A DNA stretch of 64,000 nt from Paenibacillus bovis (GCF_001421015.2 NZ_CP013023.1:2473501-2537500); one strand, 5' to 3'; positions 25,132 to 35,327 are shown, counted from the stretch's first letter. Numbers and translations: made by a program. The notes: generated from the letters alone by a model not told the origin.

Positions 25132-25209
25132 AGCCAGTCTTAACCTATGCTGTATGCAATGTACGGGTTGCTAGGGCAGTCTATAGTCTATAACAAGGTC
25201 AGAATCGAA

Positions 25210-25254
25210 CAGCCATGGAGCGCTATCCGCAGAGGATGATCTATGGCTGCTTTT
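25210..25254 (+). terminator. Terminator after barnase 2
   Basis: CAGCCAT (25210-25216) pairs with ATGGCTG (25243-25249), followed by CTTTT. The loop is long. Confidence 0.55.
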
Positions 25255-25327
25255 GGTATTTGAAAATAAAAGGGGAATCAGGAAGAGAGTATTTACTTTA
25301 CCCAGATCGCAACCAAGCTTCGGCATA

Positions 25328-25606
25328 TTATGAACGAGGACGGATATAATTGAGTGTCGGCTCCTGAAGCGGCTTTTTCTCATATTGTATATCATAAAAA
25401 TGATCCATCTGAATCAGTGCCATGATATCAGGTGTTGTCCGTATAGTATGTTCTTCGCTGCCACTCTGAATAATAATACCTTTGTTGGTGACACCCACGA
25501 CCTGATAGATGCCTTCGATTCTCTGAATACCGCTATAATAAATAAAGGTCAAAGCAATTACGGCTACAATGCCCAAAACAGTGATTCGCAGTAATTTGGA
25601 TTTCAT
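25328..25606 (-). CDS. Small single-pass membrane protein (92 aa)
   Basis: One N-terminal membrane segment (LLRITVLGIVAVIALTFIYY, residues 5-24) is followed by an extracellular or cytosolic beta-rich part. That part begins EGIYQVVGVTNKGIIIQSG and ends in a basic tail. It resembles small DUF3221-like Bacillus membrane proteins in outline, but I cannot assign a family. AGAGGTGG precedes the ATG. It is divergent from the methyltransferase at 25749. Confidence 0.65.
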   Translation of the reverse strand: MKSKLLRITVLGIVAVIALTFIYYSGIQRIEGIYQVVGVTNKGIIIQSGSEEHTIRTTPDIMALIQMDHFYDIQYEKKPLQEPTLNYIRPRS

Positions 25607-25748
25607 GATTATCCACCTCTTTTGTTATCCAATTGGAGTTAGTGTAAACGGACACTTGCGCTTGCTTACAGGTACATTTAAAATAACAGACCTGAGCTAC
25701 AAATTCCAACATTTCCCGGTTGGATCACGGGTAAAGGAGGCGTTAAAC

Positions 25749-26483
25749 ATGCGTCAGAATATTTACGATAACCCGGAGTTTTTCGAATATTATCAGCGAT
25801 TACGCAGTACAGGAATTACATATAATGATTTTGTGGAGCAGCCTGCCCTAATGGCAATGCTGCCCGAGCTTCAGGGCAAAAATGTACTGGATCTGGGCTG
25901 TGGTGCCGGTCAGCTGGCTGCTTATATGGTTAGTCAGGGAGCAGCACATGTTACGGGTGCAGATATCTCGGCCAAAATGCTTAACCAGGCACCGGAACAT
26001 CCACAGGTACGGTATATTCATGGGCCGATGGAAGAGCTGGATTTTGCTCCGGCATCCTTTGATCTGATTGTCAGCTCGCTCGCTTTTCACTATGTGGAAA
26101 ATTATGATGCACTAATGAACCAGATTGCAGGCTGGTTGCGTCCAGGAGGGCATCTGGTATTTTCTACAGAGCATCCGGTAACGACTGCCAAGCTGGATAT
26201 GGATGGCTGGATTGAGGATCATGAAGGCAAACGGCTGTATTATGCACTGGATAACTATGCAGAAGAAGGCATTCGTCATACCCACTGGGTAGTGGACAAT
26301 GTGATTAAATATCATCGTACTTTGTCTACTCTGCTCAATGGTATGATACGCTATGGATTGCAGATTGAGCAGGTAAACGAGCCTGAACCGATACCGGGTG
26401 CGATCGAAAAGATGCCTACGCTTGTGAATGAGTGGCGTAAGCCGTCTTTTATTATTTTCAAAGCAGTCAAGCGGGGAGGATGA
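25749..26483 (+). CDS. Class I SAM-dependent methyltransferase
   Basis: A 244-residue methyltransferase of the Methyltransf_11/25 type. The SAM loop is VLDLGCGAGQLAAYM, the acidic loop GADISAKML, motif III-like SFDLIVSSLAFHYV, and LRPGGHLVFSTEHP. Start 25749 is set by AAAGGAGG 9 bp upstream. It appears monocistronic and ends in a bidirectional terminator shared with the phn operon. The substrate is unknown; the family includes small-molecule and quinone methyltransferases. Confidence 0.85.
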   Translation: MRQNIYDNPEFFEYYQRLRSTGITYNDFVEQPALMAMLPELQGKNVLDLGCGAGQLAAYMVSQGAAHVTGADISAKMLNQAPEHPQVRYIHGPMEELDFAPASFDLIVSSLAFHYVENYDALMNQIAGWLRPGGHLVFSTEHPVTTAKLDMDGWIEDHEGKRLYYALDNYAEEGIRHTHWVVDNVIKYHRTLSTLLNGMIRYGLQIEQVNEPEPIPGAIEKMPTLVNEWRKPSFIIFKAVKRGG

Positions 26484-26607
26484 CTGGATTGGCTAAGCCT
26501 AATTACTATGTAGCATCATTACCCCGACGACCCATTGCAGGAGCGTATAGAATAAATAATAATTCAGCATGAGTAATTTAAATGAACATGATAGAAATAG
26601 AAAAAGT

Positions 26608-26655
26608 AAAAAGGCTGCTTCTCCAAACCCATCAGGGAAGGGAAGCAGCCTTTTT
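26608..26655. terminator. Bidirectional terminator
   Basis: AAAAAGGCTGCTTC (26608-26621) pairs with GAAGCAGCCTTTTT (26642-26655). It serves the methyltransferase (+) and the phn operon (-). Confidence 0.9.
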
Positions 26656-26702
26656 ACTGTATGCAATCTTTGATAAATCTGTCGAGGCGAAAAATGATCC
26701 GC

Positions 26703-27497
26703 CTACACAATGCGTTTACGAATCCAGCCGGAAATCAAATCTGTCAGTACTACCAGAATAATAATTCCCAGCAGAATCACACCTACACGATTCCAGTTGC
26801 GCATCTGCAGCGCAAACAGCAGCGGTGTACCGATTCCGCCTGCACCGACCAGACCGAGTGTAGTAGCCGAGCGCATATTAATTTCGAACCGATACAGCGA
26901 ATAGGAGAGAAATTGCGGGATAACCTGCGGCAGTACAGCGAACCAGAGTACCTGCAGCTTGCTCGCTCCGGCAGCAGTCAGTGCTTCGGATGGACCCGGA
27001 TCAATCGTCTCGATCGATTCAGAATACAGTTTGGCGAGCATCCCGACCGAATGGACTCCAAGAGCCAGTACACCGGCAAATGAACCGGGACCGACTGCCT
27101 TGATAAACAGAATGGCTACGATCATCTCGGGAAATACACGAATAACGCTCAATACTACTTTACCTGTGCCTGAAATGGCACGCAGGCGACTGATATTAGC
27201 AGCAGCCCAAAAGGCAAACGGAATACACAGAAAAGCAGAAACAAACGTACCAAGAATCGAAATAATCAGCGTATCCAGCAGACCGCGCAGCAGATCCTCG
27301 CCTTCAGGATCATAGACATAATCCCAGTCCGGATGGGCAAAGCCATCGATAATAGAAAGCGATACACTTTTGGCGGTAGACTGGACGCCTTCAAAATTCA
27401 GCCCATTAAATGCCCACAGATAAACGGCAATCAGCAGTATAATCCACACCCAGGGACGTAGACGATACCAGAGCGGTTTGGTGGTTAATGTATTCAT
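26703..27497 (-). CDS. phnE: Phosphonate ABC transporter permease (second PhnE)
   Basis: A 264-residue permease with about six membrane segments. The EAA-type coupling loop is EALTAAGASKLQVLWFAVLPQVIPQF, as in PhnE. It pairs with the upstream permease in the membrane and overlaps it by 4 bp (ATGA), so the two are translationally coupled. It is the last gene of the phnD-C-E-E operon. The two permeases are related but clearly distinct paralogues, suggesting a heterodimer. Confidence 0.88.
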   Translation of the reverse strand: MNTLTTKPLWYRLRPWVWIILLIAVYLWAFNGLNFEGVQSTAKSVSLSIIDGFAHPDWDYVYDPEGEDLLRGLLDTLIISILGTFVSAFLCIPFAFWAAANISRLRAISGTGKVVLSVIRVFPEMIVAILFIKAVGPGSFAGVLALGVHSVGMLAKLYSESIETIDPGPSEALTAAGASKLQVLWFAVLPQVIPQFLSYSLYRFEINMRSATTLGLVGAGGIGTPLLFALQMRNWNRVGVILLGIIILVVLTDLISGWIRKRIV

Positions 27498-28273
27498 AGC
27501 AATTTCCTCCGTAATATCGTACTGCCATAGTCAATCACAAGTACGATGACCAGAGTCAGTAAAATAATAATCGCTGCCCGGTCATACCGGAACAATCCGA
27601 GCGACCGGTCCAGCAGCAGACCGATTCCACCTGCGCCGACCAGACCGAGTACCGAAGCGGCACGGACATTTACTTCAAAAGCATACAGCAGATAGGACAT
27701 ATAATGAGGCATCGCCTGAGGAAGAACACCAAACATGATCAGCTGGATTTTGTTCGCGCCTACAGCGGTCATCGCTTCCAATGGACCAGGATCAATCGAT
27801 TCAATAGCTTCAAAGGTCAGCTTGGCAATAAGTCCGAAGGAAAAGAACATAATAGCCAGCATCCCCGCAAAAGGCCCAATACCAAAGATCGCAACAAAAA
27901 TAGCTGCAAACAACAAATCCGGCACAGTACGAACCAGATTCAAAATTAGACGAACCGGGACGGATACCGCCCGGTTGGGCATTACATTATACGCGCAGAG
28001 CAGGGCAAACGGAATCGCCAGGATACCGCCCAGCATCGTACCGACCAGTGCAATCTGGATTGTCTCGACCATAGGTTTCCAGATCGTCGGCAAATAGCTC
28101 CAGTCCGGCGGTACCATCTCGGCCAGCAGTGTACCCATTTGCGGCAGACCGACGATTAGCTGATAGGGAGTAACCTCTGTCTGGATCGCACATACGACAA
28201 TCAATACCACAAAAAAGATCCAGGTCAGATAACGTTTGTAGCGCTGCGGAGCTTCAATAGCAGCGGCCTTCAT
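27494..28273 (-). CDS. phnE: Phosphonate ABC transporter permease (first PhnE)
   Basis: A 259-residue membrane permease. The coupling loop is [29 protein letters not shown], and the final part [14 protein letters not shown] is shared with the second permease. It overlaps phnC upstream and the second permease downstream by 4 bp each. It moves phosphonate, phosphite or a phosphate ester delivered by PhnD through the membrane with energy from PhnC. Confidence 0.88.
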   Translation of the reverse strand: MKAAAIEAPQRYKRYLTWIFFVVLIVVCAIQTEVTPYQLIVGLPQMGTLLAEMVPPDWSYLPTIWKPMVETIQIALVGTMLGGILAIPFALLCAYNVMPNRAVSVPVRLILNLVRTVPDLLFAAIFVAIFGIGPFAGMLAIMFFSFGLIAKLTFEAIESIDPGPLEAMTAVGANKIQLIMFGVLPQAMPHYMSYLLYAFEVNVRAASVLGLVGAGGIGLLLDRSLGLFRYDRAAIIILLTLVIVLVIDYGSTILRRKLL

Positions 28274-29106
28274 GATTGAGCTCCACCGGTACGAACCGGA
28301 GCAGCATCCGGAATAACGGTAACAATATCTTCACCTGGCGGATGATCACCCAGTACCTCATCGCGGTGAATAGACCGTCCATAAATATGGGAGAACACTT
28401 CGTCGGTCGCTTCTTCCGGTGTACCGTCAAAAACCACTTCGCCTGCCCGCAGACCGATAATCCGGGTCGCATACTGACGTGCCAGATCAATAAAATGAAG
28501 ATTGATGATCGTTGTAATATTCAGCTCCCGGTTAATACGCTGCAGATCATCCATAACCTGACGGGTCGTCAAAGGATCCAGTGAAGCGACTGGTTCATCC
28601 GCCAGAATAATCTGCGGCTGCTGTGCCAGCGCACGGGCGATAGAGACACGCTGCTGCTGACCGCCGGACAGCTGATCTGCGCGGCTGTAGGCTTTGTCGC
28701 GAATATTGACGCGCTCCAGTGCATCCATCGCCAGTTCGGTATCTTCGGCCGGGAACATGCCGAGTACCGTACGAAGTGTAGAATGGTGACCGACACGCCC
28801 GGACAATACATTGCGCAGTACAGTAGACCGTTTAACCAGGTTAAAGCTCTGGAAGATCATACCGATCCCCCGGCGAATCCGCCGCAGTCCACTGCCGGAT
28901 GCATTGGTGATCGATTGACCATTAATCTGGATATCGCCTTCGGTAATATCGTGCAGTCGATTGATCGAACGTAGCAGCGTAGACTTCCCGGCGCCGGACA
29001 GACCGACGATGACGACCATTTCGCCTTGATGGATCGTCAGATTGATATTGTTCAGACCACGGGTACCGTTAGGGTAGACTTTGGAGACATTATGGAATTC
29101 AATCAT
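28270..29106 (-). CDS. phnC: Phosphonate ABC transporter ATP-binding protein
   Basis: A 278-residue ABC ATPase. Walker A is GLSGAGKST (residues 36-44), the Q-loop IFQSFNL, the signature [15 protein letters not shown], Walker [14 protein letters not shown] and the switch histidine NLHFID. A 30-residue acidic-proline tail follows the normal PhnC end. It is 151 bp downstream of phnD, with a hairpin between them, and overlaps the first permease by 4 bp. Confidence 0.92.
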   Translation of the reverse strand: MIEFHNVSKVYPNGTRGLNNINLTIHQGEMVVIVGLSGAGKSTLLRSINRLHDITEGDIQINGQSITNASGSGLRRIRRGIGMIFQSFNLVKRSTVLRNVLSGRVGHHSTLRTVLGMFPAEDTELAMDALERVNIRDKAYSRADQLSGGQQQRVSIARALAQQPQIILADEPVASLDPLTTRQVMDDLQRINRELNITTIINLHFIDLARQYATRIIGLRAGEVVFDGTPEEATDEVFSHIYGRSIHRDEVLGDHPPGEDIVTVIPDAAPVRTGGAQS

Positions 29107-29141
29107 GAAAAACCCACTTTCTATTAGGAAATTACAATAGA

Positions 29142-29172
29142 CAGCACCGCCCGCAAAATAAGGACGGTGCTG
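29142..29172 (-). other. Intercistronic hairpin between phnD and phnC
   Basis: CAGCACCG (29142-29149) pairs with CGGTGCTG (29165-29172), without a T-run. Such hairpins often stabilise the binding-protein mRNA and lower expression of the downstream genes. Confidence 0.6.
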
Positions 29173-29257
29173 CCTTAAAGTGTGAATGTACGGATCAGTA
29201 AAATGACTTGAACTTATAAGTAAATAACAGGATTTTAGCAGGAATCATCTAAGTGGG

Positions 29258-30208
29258 TTATTTGGTCGCCTGACCTACCGCTTCGGCATACTTGCGTACA
29301 GGTTCGAAGTTTTTGTCATCGCCTTTTTCGTAACCAACATGAGTATAGATTTCTTCGATGACTTTCTGACCTTCAGGATCGTTACCGATATCGATAAATG
29401 CCTGACTGATCTTGTCGCGCCACGCCTGATCCATGTCGGAGCGTACGCTGATCGTATCGTTCGGAATCGGAGCAGTGAAATGCAGGACACGTGTCTGTTC
29501 GAAAACGTCCGGTACATCTTTTTTTACATTATTGCGCGCATCCTGGAACACAGCGACAGCATCTACCTGACCGTTCAGCAGTGCCATAACAGCAGCATCA
29601 TGACCTTTGATCGTTACCCCCTGTACATCCGTATCGGGATCAACACCTGCTGCCTTAAGCTCGGCGGCCGGGAAGACATAGCCTGCAGATGAGGTTACAT
29701 CCTGCCAGCCTATTTTTTTACCTTTTAGATCCGCGAGGGATTTGATAGGTGAGTCTTTTTTAACAATAATCATGGATTTATAAAAGTTGACTTTGTCTGT
29801 TGTAGGTTGGCCGGTCTCGTCATTAACACCATAGCGCTGTGCCTGCAGCAGCAGATCTGCGGCTTTGCGATTATCATGCGCCAGTACATAGGCATTTGGA
29901 GGCAGGAATCCTACATCGATCTGCTTGGAAGCCATAGCTTCGACAATGGTATTGTAATCCGGCGAGACTGTTACTTTTACAGGGATGCCCAGTTTGTCAC
30001 CAAGCAATTTCTCCAGCGGTTTGGCTTTTGCTTCGAGTGTCTCTGCATTCTGGGATGGAACGAATTGGACTCTCAGTTCTTTGGGTACAAAGCTGGTGCT
30101 GCCTGCAGCATTACCGGAACTGGCAGATGACGAACTATTGGTGCCACAGGCCGTCAGACCGGCAGCCAGGGCAATGGTCATGCCCAGCGCGAATACTTTT
30201 TTAAACAA
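29258..30208 (-). CDS. phnD: Phosphonate/phosphite-type substrate-binding lipoprotein
   Basis: A 316-residue lipoprotein with lipobox LTAC (Cys21) after a typical signal sequence and a serine/alanine-rich linker. The PhnD/phosphate-type binding core includes LRVQFVPSQN, KQIDVGFLPPNAYV, GKKIGWQDVTSSAGYVFP (oxyanion-binding Ser/Thr) and GHDAAVMALLNGQVDA. It captures the ligand outside the cell for PhnC and the two permeases. It is the first gene of the operon, divergent from the CpdB-like gene. Ligand type (phosphonate, phosphite, hypophosphite) cannot be fixed from sequence; no C-P lyase genes are in the window. Confidence 0.9.
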   Translation of the reverse strand: MFKKVFALGMTIALAAGLTACGTNSSSSASSGNAAGSTSFVPKELRVQFVPSQNAETLEAKAKPLEKLLGDKLGIPVKVTVSPDYNTIVEAMASKQIDVGFLPPNAYVLAHDNRKAADLLLQAQRYGVNDETGQPTTDKVNFYKSMIIVKKDSPIKSLADLKGKKIGWQDVTSSAGYVFPAAELKAAGVDPDTDVQGVTIKGHDAAVMALLNGQVDAVAVFQDARNNVKKDVPDVFEQTRVLHFTAPIPNDTISVRSDMDQAWRDKISQAFIDIGNDPEGQKVIEEIYTHVGYEKGDDKNFEPVRKYAEAVGQATK

Positions 30209-30501
30209 CTTGATTTCCCCCTAGGATGTAATTATGTACTTCATTTGTGTCTTTCCCGATGACTGCTGTCAGTTGGGTAATAAGGTCACAAACGAAATAT
30301 TAACAGCCAAGGATCAAAATCAATATCGAGTTATGTTACTGTAAAGTAAAATGAATCTAGAGTGTTAAATGGAGAATTTACACTGTGCTAATGGTAGTGT
30401 GATAGAGTGAACCGGATATGCAGCCGGGAGCTTACGGCTAATGCAGTAGTGATATTCCGGCTGCTCCAATGAACAACCGACAGAAGGGAATTATTTCATT
30501 T

Positions 30502-32571
30502 ATGACAGAATCCAGACTGCCCGGCGCTACTACCATAGCCGGATACAATCAACCCAAAACAACCGATGCTGTAGCAAATTATCAACTTCGGTTAATGGCA
30601 ACGACCGATCTGCATGTAGCATTAACCGGTTACGATTATTACCGGAATATAGATACTGGAGACATGGGATTATCGCGTACCGCGTTGCTGATCCATCAGG
30701 CACGTGAAGAGGTGTACAATCACCTGCTGCTGGATAACGGTGATATTATCCAGGGAAATCCGGTTGGTGATTATGCAGCTTCCAGCCTGTTCTGGCAGCA
30801 GCCGATAAGTAGAGAAGACAGTCATCGTTCAAACGATTCAGTATTATCTACCGATCCAAATACTATGGCTAACGATGCTATAGGCGTACATCCGATGATC
30901 CATTTGATGAATTTATTGCAGTACGATGCTGCTACTGTAGGCAATCATGAATTCAATTATGGATTGGATTATCTGGAGCAATGCCTGGCTGGAGCAGAAT
31001 TCCCATATACCAATGCCAATGTATATCGAACTCCAGCCGGACAGCCGCCTACACCGTTGCTGCAGCCATATTTGATCCTTTCACGGGAAATGCAGGGAGA
31101 ACATGGTGAGTCGGCTCTACTGAATATTGGCATTATCGGCCTGGTCCCGCCGCAGATTCTGAACTGGGATAAAGGGCATCTGGAAGGGAATGTCAGTGTA
31201 CAGGATATGGTGGAGACAGCAGAAGCGATGGTTCCTCATTTGCAGGCTGCAGGAGCCGATATTATTGTACTGCTCGCTCATACCGGATATATGGAAGACA
31301 GTGACCCATCCATTTCGGAAAATGCAGCACTGCCGCTCAGTCGGATTAGCGGCGTGGATGCTCTTATTTTTGGACATGCGCACAAGCGGTATCCGGGAGA
31401 GGAATTTGCCGGACGTCCCGGTGTCGATCTGGAAAAAGGAACGATCAATGGTGTGCCTGCAGTAGAACCGGGAGTATGGGGCAGTCATCTGGGTATTATC
31501 GATCTGGATCTGCAGTATATTGCCGGGCAGTGGAAGGTAGTGGATGGACATGCCATGCTGCGTTCTGTGTCGGATGATCTGACGGATACTGATGCCGACC
31601 AGCAACTGCAGGAGGCCGCAAGGACAGCACATAAGCGTACACTGGCTTATATCCGTACACCGGTAGGACGTACATCGGAGCCATTATACAGCTACTTTGC
31701 ACTGGTGATGGATAATCCGGTTGTACAGATTATTAATGATGCCCAGCTCTGGTATGCCCATAAAATGTTGAAAGGAACGGAATATGCCGACATGCCGCTG
31801 CTATCGGCAGCGTCTGCTTTCAAAACAGGCGGGCGCTATGGAGCCGGACACTATACGGATATTCCTTCGGGTGAGCTGACATTGCAGCATATCTCGGATA
31901 TTTACAGCTATGCCAATACACTGTGTGCTGTACGGCTGAATGGAGATGAACTGCGGGAATGGCTGGAATGGTCCGCCGGATTATTCAATAAAATAGACCC
32001 GCTGGGACAGGCAGAACAGGAATTGATTAATCCGGCTTTCTCGCCATTTAACTTTGATGTTATAGACGGAATCAGCTATCTGATCGATGTTTCCTCTCCG
32101 GCGCGTTACGATGCTTCCGGTCAGCTTGTGCAGCCGGATGGTCGTCGAATCCGGCATTTACGATATCAGGGTACTCCGGTTACCGAAGATATGGAATTTA
32201 TTATTATTACCAATCAGTATCGCGCCTATACAACGGTGTTGGCCAATCCCGATGGACAACGCATCGTATTAGATGCCCAGATAGAAAATCGTGATGTAGT
32301 ATCTGCATATGTTAGACAGCAGGGAATGGTCGCTCCACAGGCAGACTACAACTGGTCGATCACACTCGGAACGCGGGAACATCTTGCAGCAGATCGCGTA
32401 TCTTTGCTATCAGAAGATCAGGATCAACAGACTGCGAACGATTCATCTATTACGGCTGTATTTTCTTCTTCGGCGGCTGCAGCGGTATGGGTAGATACAT
32501 ACCCGCAATTATCTGTCATATCGCCTGAAGCCGGTGGATTCACACGATATGGAATTCGATTGAATTCGTAG
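30502..32571 (+). CDS. 2',3'-cyclic-nucleotide 2'-phosphodiesterase/3'-nucleotidase (CpdB-like)
   Basis: An N-terminal metallophosphatase domain has TTDLHVAL, NGDIIQGNP, GNHEFNYG, LAHTGYM and GHAHKR, which supply the dinuclear metal site. A C-terminal 5'-nucleotidase domain has SAASAFKTGGRYG and FNFDVIDGISYLIDVS, typical of CpdB. It hydrolyses 2',3'-cNMPs and 3'-nucleotides, releasing phosphate. No signal peptide, LPXTG or membrane segment is visible, so it looks cytosolic, unlike E. coli CpdB. Start 30502 (about 690 aa) follows AGAAGGGA at a somewhat long spacing; ATG 30469 has no ribosome binding site. It is divergent from phnD. Confidence 0.88.
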   Translation: MTESRLPGATTIAGYNQPKTTDAVANYQLRLMATTDLHVALTGYDYYRNIDTGDMGLSRTALLIHQAREEVYNHLLLDNGDIIQGNPVGDYAASSLFWQQPISREDSHRSNDSVLSTDPNTMANDAIGVHPMIHLMNLLQYDAATVGNHEFNYGLDYLEQCLAGAEFPYTNANVYRTPAGQPPTPLLQPYLILSREMQGEHGESALLNIGIIGLVPPQILNWDKGHLEGNVSVQDMVETAEAMVPHLQAAGADIIVLLAHTGYMEDSDPSISENAALPLSRISGVDALIFGHAHKRYPGEEFAGRPGVDLEKGTINGVPAVEPGVWGSHLGIIDLDLQYIAGQWKVVDGHAMLRSVSDDLTDTDADQQLQEAARTAHKRTLAYIRTPVGRTSEPLYSYFALVMDNPVVQIINDAQLWYAHKMLKGTEYADMPLLSAASAFKTGGRYGAGHYTDIPSGELTLQHISDIYSYANTLCAVRLNGDELREWLEWSAGLFNKIDPLGQAEQELINPAFSPFNFDVIDGISYLIDVSSPARYDASGQLVQPDGRRIRHLRYQGTPVTEDMEFIIITNQYRAYTTVLANPDGQRIVLDAQIENRDVVSAYVRQQGMVAPQADYNWSITLGTREHLAADRVSLLSEDQDQQTANDSSITAVFSSSAAAAVWVDTYPQLSVISPEAGGFTRYGIRLNS

Positions 32572-32731
32572 TCAGTCTGCAGCTATAGACTAGGTGTAGT
32601 GGACGGGGAAGGTATCCAGATCTTTTCTCCATTTCCCGGGTAATGATAAGCAGGGTAGGGCAATAAGGGTATTAAAGTAAAACAGATTCTGCTCATTGCT
32701 ACTTACCATTTGTCAAAAAGGAGAGACGATC

Positions 32732-32926
32732 ATGTCACAATTACCTACCTGGGATATAGCATTGCAGGACGGACAGCATCAGGCACTACGATTGCAGTTT
32801 GATACACAGAGAGAGCTGCAAAAGTTCATTATGACGCTGACCGTCGAACAGCTGATTAACGCAATTATTTATGATCCGGATCAACGCAGTATGGATGGCA
32901 AAACCTATCTGTATCATTTCCTGTGA
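32732..32926 (+). CDS. Small hypothetical protein (64 aa)
   Basis: The 64-residue protein MSQLPTWDIALQDGQHQALR... has no signal peptide and no recognised domain. AAAAAGGAGAG precedes the ATG. It lies between the nucleotidase and a DinB-like gene, with its own spacing, and is probably expressed alone. Function unknown. Confidence 0.65.
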   Translation: MSQLPTWDIALQDGQHQALRLQFDTQRELQKFIMTLTVEQLINAIIYDPDQRSMDGKTYLYHFL

Positions 32927-33020
32927 GCAGCATAGCCGACAATATTTACAGCTGCTATTTTATTATTCCCTTTATAATGTATAAAAAAGTGCGTATAACA
33001 GGATAAAAGGAGGCACACTT

Positions 33021-33491
33021 ATGGAAATGTTATTTCGCTACAACTGGCAGGTTCGGCAAGAATGGCTGGACTGGTGTAAGGAGCTGCCGACCGTAGAACT
33101 TGAGCGAGAGCGTACAGGCGGAGTAGGCAGTATTCTGAAGACGCTGAATCATATTGTCGACGTGGAATACAGCTGGATTTGTGATTTGCAGGGCAAGCCC
33201 GATCAAAGCGAGCTGTTCCAATCCGCAGATTCGCTCGAACAGATCGCTGCTTTATCCGAACACTTTCGCCCGGAAATTAGCGAGTATGTAAGTGCATGGA
33301 AGCCCGAGATGGAGCAGCAAATACTGCAAGCTGTTCGCGAAGACGGCAGCTCCGAGCAGTATACCTACGGTGAAGTCATGCGTCATGTAATCGCGCACGA
33401 GATTCACCATATGGGACAGATGTCGGTATGGTCGCGCGAGCTGGACAAAAAACCGGTATCCGCGAATCTGATCCGGCGGGGATTAGCCTGA
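33021..33491 (+). CDS. DinB family protein (YfiT/DinB four-helix bundle)
   Basis: A 156-residue four-helix protein. The metal-binding histidines expected for the family are in LKTLNHIVDVEYSW and HVIAHEIHHMGQMS. Members act as thiol-dependent transferases or have unknown roles, and the name does not imply a DNA polymerase. AAAGGAGG precedes the ATG. It is a single gene closed by a strong terminator. No LexA-like box is seen upstream. Confidence 0.85.
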   Translation: MEMLFRYNWQVRQEWLDWCKELPTVELERERTGGVGSILKTLNHIVDVEYSWICDLQGKPDQSELFQSADSLEQIAALSEHFRPEISEYVSAWKPEMEQQILQAVREDGSSEQYTYGEVMRHVIAHEIHHMGQMSVWSRELDKKPVSANLIRRGLA

Positions 33492-33528
33492 GCTGTTCAA
33501 GTGAATTTGTCTATCATAAAATATCAGC

Positions 33529-33568
33529 AAAAAAGGCATAACCGTGCATTCCCCGGTATGCCTTTTTT
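33529..33568 (+). terminator. Rho-independent terminator
   Basis: AAAAAAGGCATA pairs perfectly with TATGCCTTTTTT; inner ACCG/CGG pairing. Confidence 0.9.
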
Positions 33569-33836
33569 CATATATATAGCAGTCCTAGATCACTGCTTTC
33601 TGTAAAATTTCAATCCACAAGCACAACTTTGTAGGCAAAAAGGAGTACATAATTACAGGGAAACAAATAGAAGCGGCTGATTGAACCCTATCAAAATTCA
33701 GCTTGAAAACAATCCGCAGATTGCAGCATTGCCTTGCTTCTGCCAAGCTTCGACCTCTATAATAGATAGTGCTGCATTTATCGGCTGCATGAGCATAAGA
33801 ATAATGCTACTTTGGACTCGGGAGGATTTTATCATC

Positions 33837-35279
33837 ATGTTATTCAAATCAAAAGGCAACAAGCTTGCGATGATCACCAAGCTGGCTGTTGTCAGCGCAT
33901 TAACCGTATCGATCGGATCAGCTTCATATTCCATACCACAGGTACAGGCAGCAACGAGTGAAAAGCCTGCTGTTATCACTATTGCCGGCCAGGAAATCAA
34001 CTGGTCAACGGCACCATTCGTAATGAACGGTACAACCATGGTACCGCTGCGTGAAGCAGCCAGTGCACTGGGAGCAAAAGCAACATGGGATGCACCTACC
34101 CGTTCGGTGGTTATGTACAGCAATGGAGATACCATTGTACATACACCGAATACATCGGTAATCACACTGGATGGATATACCATCCAAATGCCGGAACCAT
34201 CGCGGAATGTGAGCGGAACGATGATGGTACCGGCACGTTTTCTGGCAGATGCTTTTAAAGCGAAGCTGACCCTGAATTCTACACCGGAGCTGGCCACAAT
34301 CAATTTGACGCCGGATCAGGAAACGGTTATGAACAGTTCGGCGAAGACGGTAGATGACTATTTGCAAAAGCAGGGCTATTCCGGTCTGGCACTGGTAGCC
34401 TACAAAGGCAAAGTAGTACTGAAAAAAGGCTACGGTCTGTCCGGCGGACAAAGCACAACTGATCCGGACGGCGTCTCCCGGATCGCTTCACTGAGCAAAT
34501 CTTTTACCGCATCTTCAATCATGAAGCTGGTGGAAGAAGGCAAAATCAGTCTCGATGATAAGCTGACCAAGTATATCCCGGATTTCCCACGCGGTGACGA
34601 GATGACGATCCATATGCTGCTTTCGCATACGGCTGGTTTCAACTCTAACTTTACCCGTGGTGAAGGAGTAACGTTGCAGGATACCGTCAACGAGATCAAG
34701 ACCAAGCCGCTGCGTTTTGAACCAGGTACAACGTTCAACTACAGCAATCAGGGGTATGTGCTGCTTGCCTATATTGTAGAGCAGGTATCCGGCGAGACGT
34801 ATGGACAATATATCCAGCATACGTTCCTCGATCCGCTGAATATGAAAGATACCGGCGAAGCTACACCGGAGTCCAAAACGATCAAAGGTTATGTCAAAGA
34901 CAAAGCTACCGATGAGTGGTCCGAAGCGGGTTATTACGCGTCCCAGTCCGGTACAGGTACGTTCTACTCCAGTCTGGATGATATGATGAAATGGTATCGT
35001 TCCTTTGCCAATCATACGATTCTGAGTGAGCAGACGATTGACCGGATGTTCACACCGTATTCTGCACTCAAGCCATACGGTTATGCGTTCCTGATCAAGG
35101 ATGTAGCCGGCAAACATACCATTTACCACAACGGCAGCGGTACAGGTTATGCGACCGGATTCACTTATAACCTGGACGATGATGTGCTTGTTATTCTGCT
35201 TGGTAATCATTATGGTATGGATATTGCTACGATGCTGACAGATACTCAGACACTGGCCAACAAAGCACTTGTCAAATAA
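33837..35279 (+). CDS. Secreted serine hydrolase, class C beta-lactamase fold, with copper-amine-oxidase-like domain
   Basis: The 480-residue precursor has a signal peptide (1-38, ending VQA). A copper-amine-oxidase-like domain follows (about 44-158; GTTMVPLREAASALGA, GTMMVPARFLADAF), then a class C beta-lactamase/D,D-peptidase-like domain. The nucleophile is Ser218 in SLSK, the second motif is YSN in FNYSNQGY, and the third HNG in YHNGSGTGY replaces KTG. Likely activities are D-amino-acid peptidase, esterase or a penicillin-binding role at the wall. Start 33837 follows GGGAGGA; the open frame extends upstream but that part lacks a signal peptide. Confidence 0.87.
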   Translation: MLFKSKGNKLAMITKLAVVSALTVSIGSASYSIPQVQAATSEKPAVITIAGQEINWSTAPFVMNGTTMVPLREAASALGAKATWDAPTRSVVMYSNGDTIVHTPNTSVITLDGYTIQMPEPSRNVSGTMMVPARFLADAFKAKLTLNSTPELATINLTPDQETVMNSSAKTVDDYLQKQGYSGLALVAYKGKVVLKKGYGLSGGQSTTDPDGVSRIASLSKSFTASSIMKLVEEGKISLDDKLTKYIPDFPRGDEMTIHMLLSHTAGFNSNFTRGEGVTLQDTVNEIKTKPLRFEPGTTFNYSNQGYVLLAYIVEQVSGETYGQYIQHTFLDPLNMKDTGEATPESKTIKGYVKDKATDEWSEAGYYASQSGTGTFYSSLDDMMKWYRSFANHTILSEQTIDRMFTPYSALKPYGYAFLIKDVAGKHTIYHNGSGTGYATGFTYNLDDDVLVILLGNHYGMDIATMLTDTQTLANKALVK

Positions 35280-35327
35280 ATTGCACAGCTTTTGGAGTGT
35301 ATTCGGCTGCTCTGCAGCTGCTCCTTC

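Noticed and set aside
30209..30501. PhoP (Pho box) sites between phnD and the nucleotidase
   Set aside because: Single TTAACA- and TTTACA-like hexamers occur, but not the required direct repeats at 11-bp spacing.
33021..33491. SOS regulation of the DinB-family gene because of its name
   Set aside because: No GAAC-N4-GTTC operator is seen upstream; DinB here is a fold name, not evidence of damage induction.
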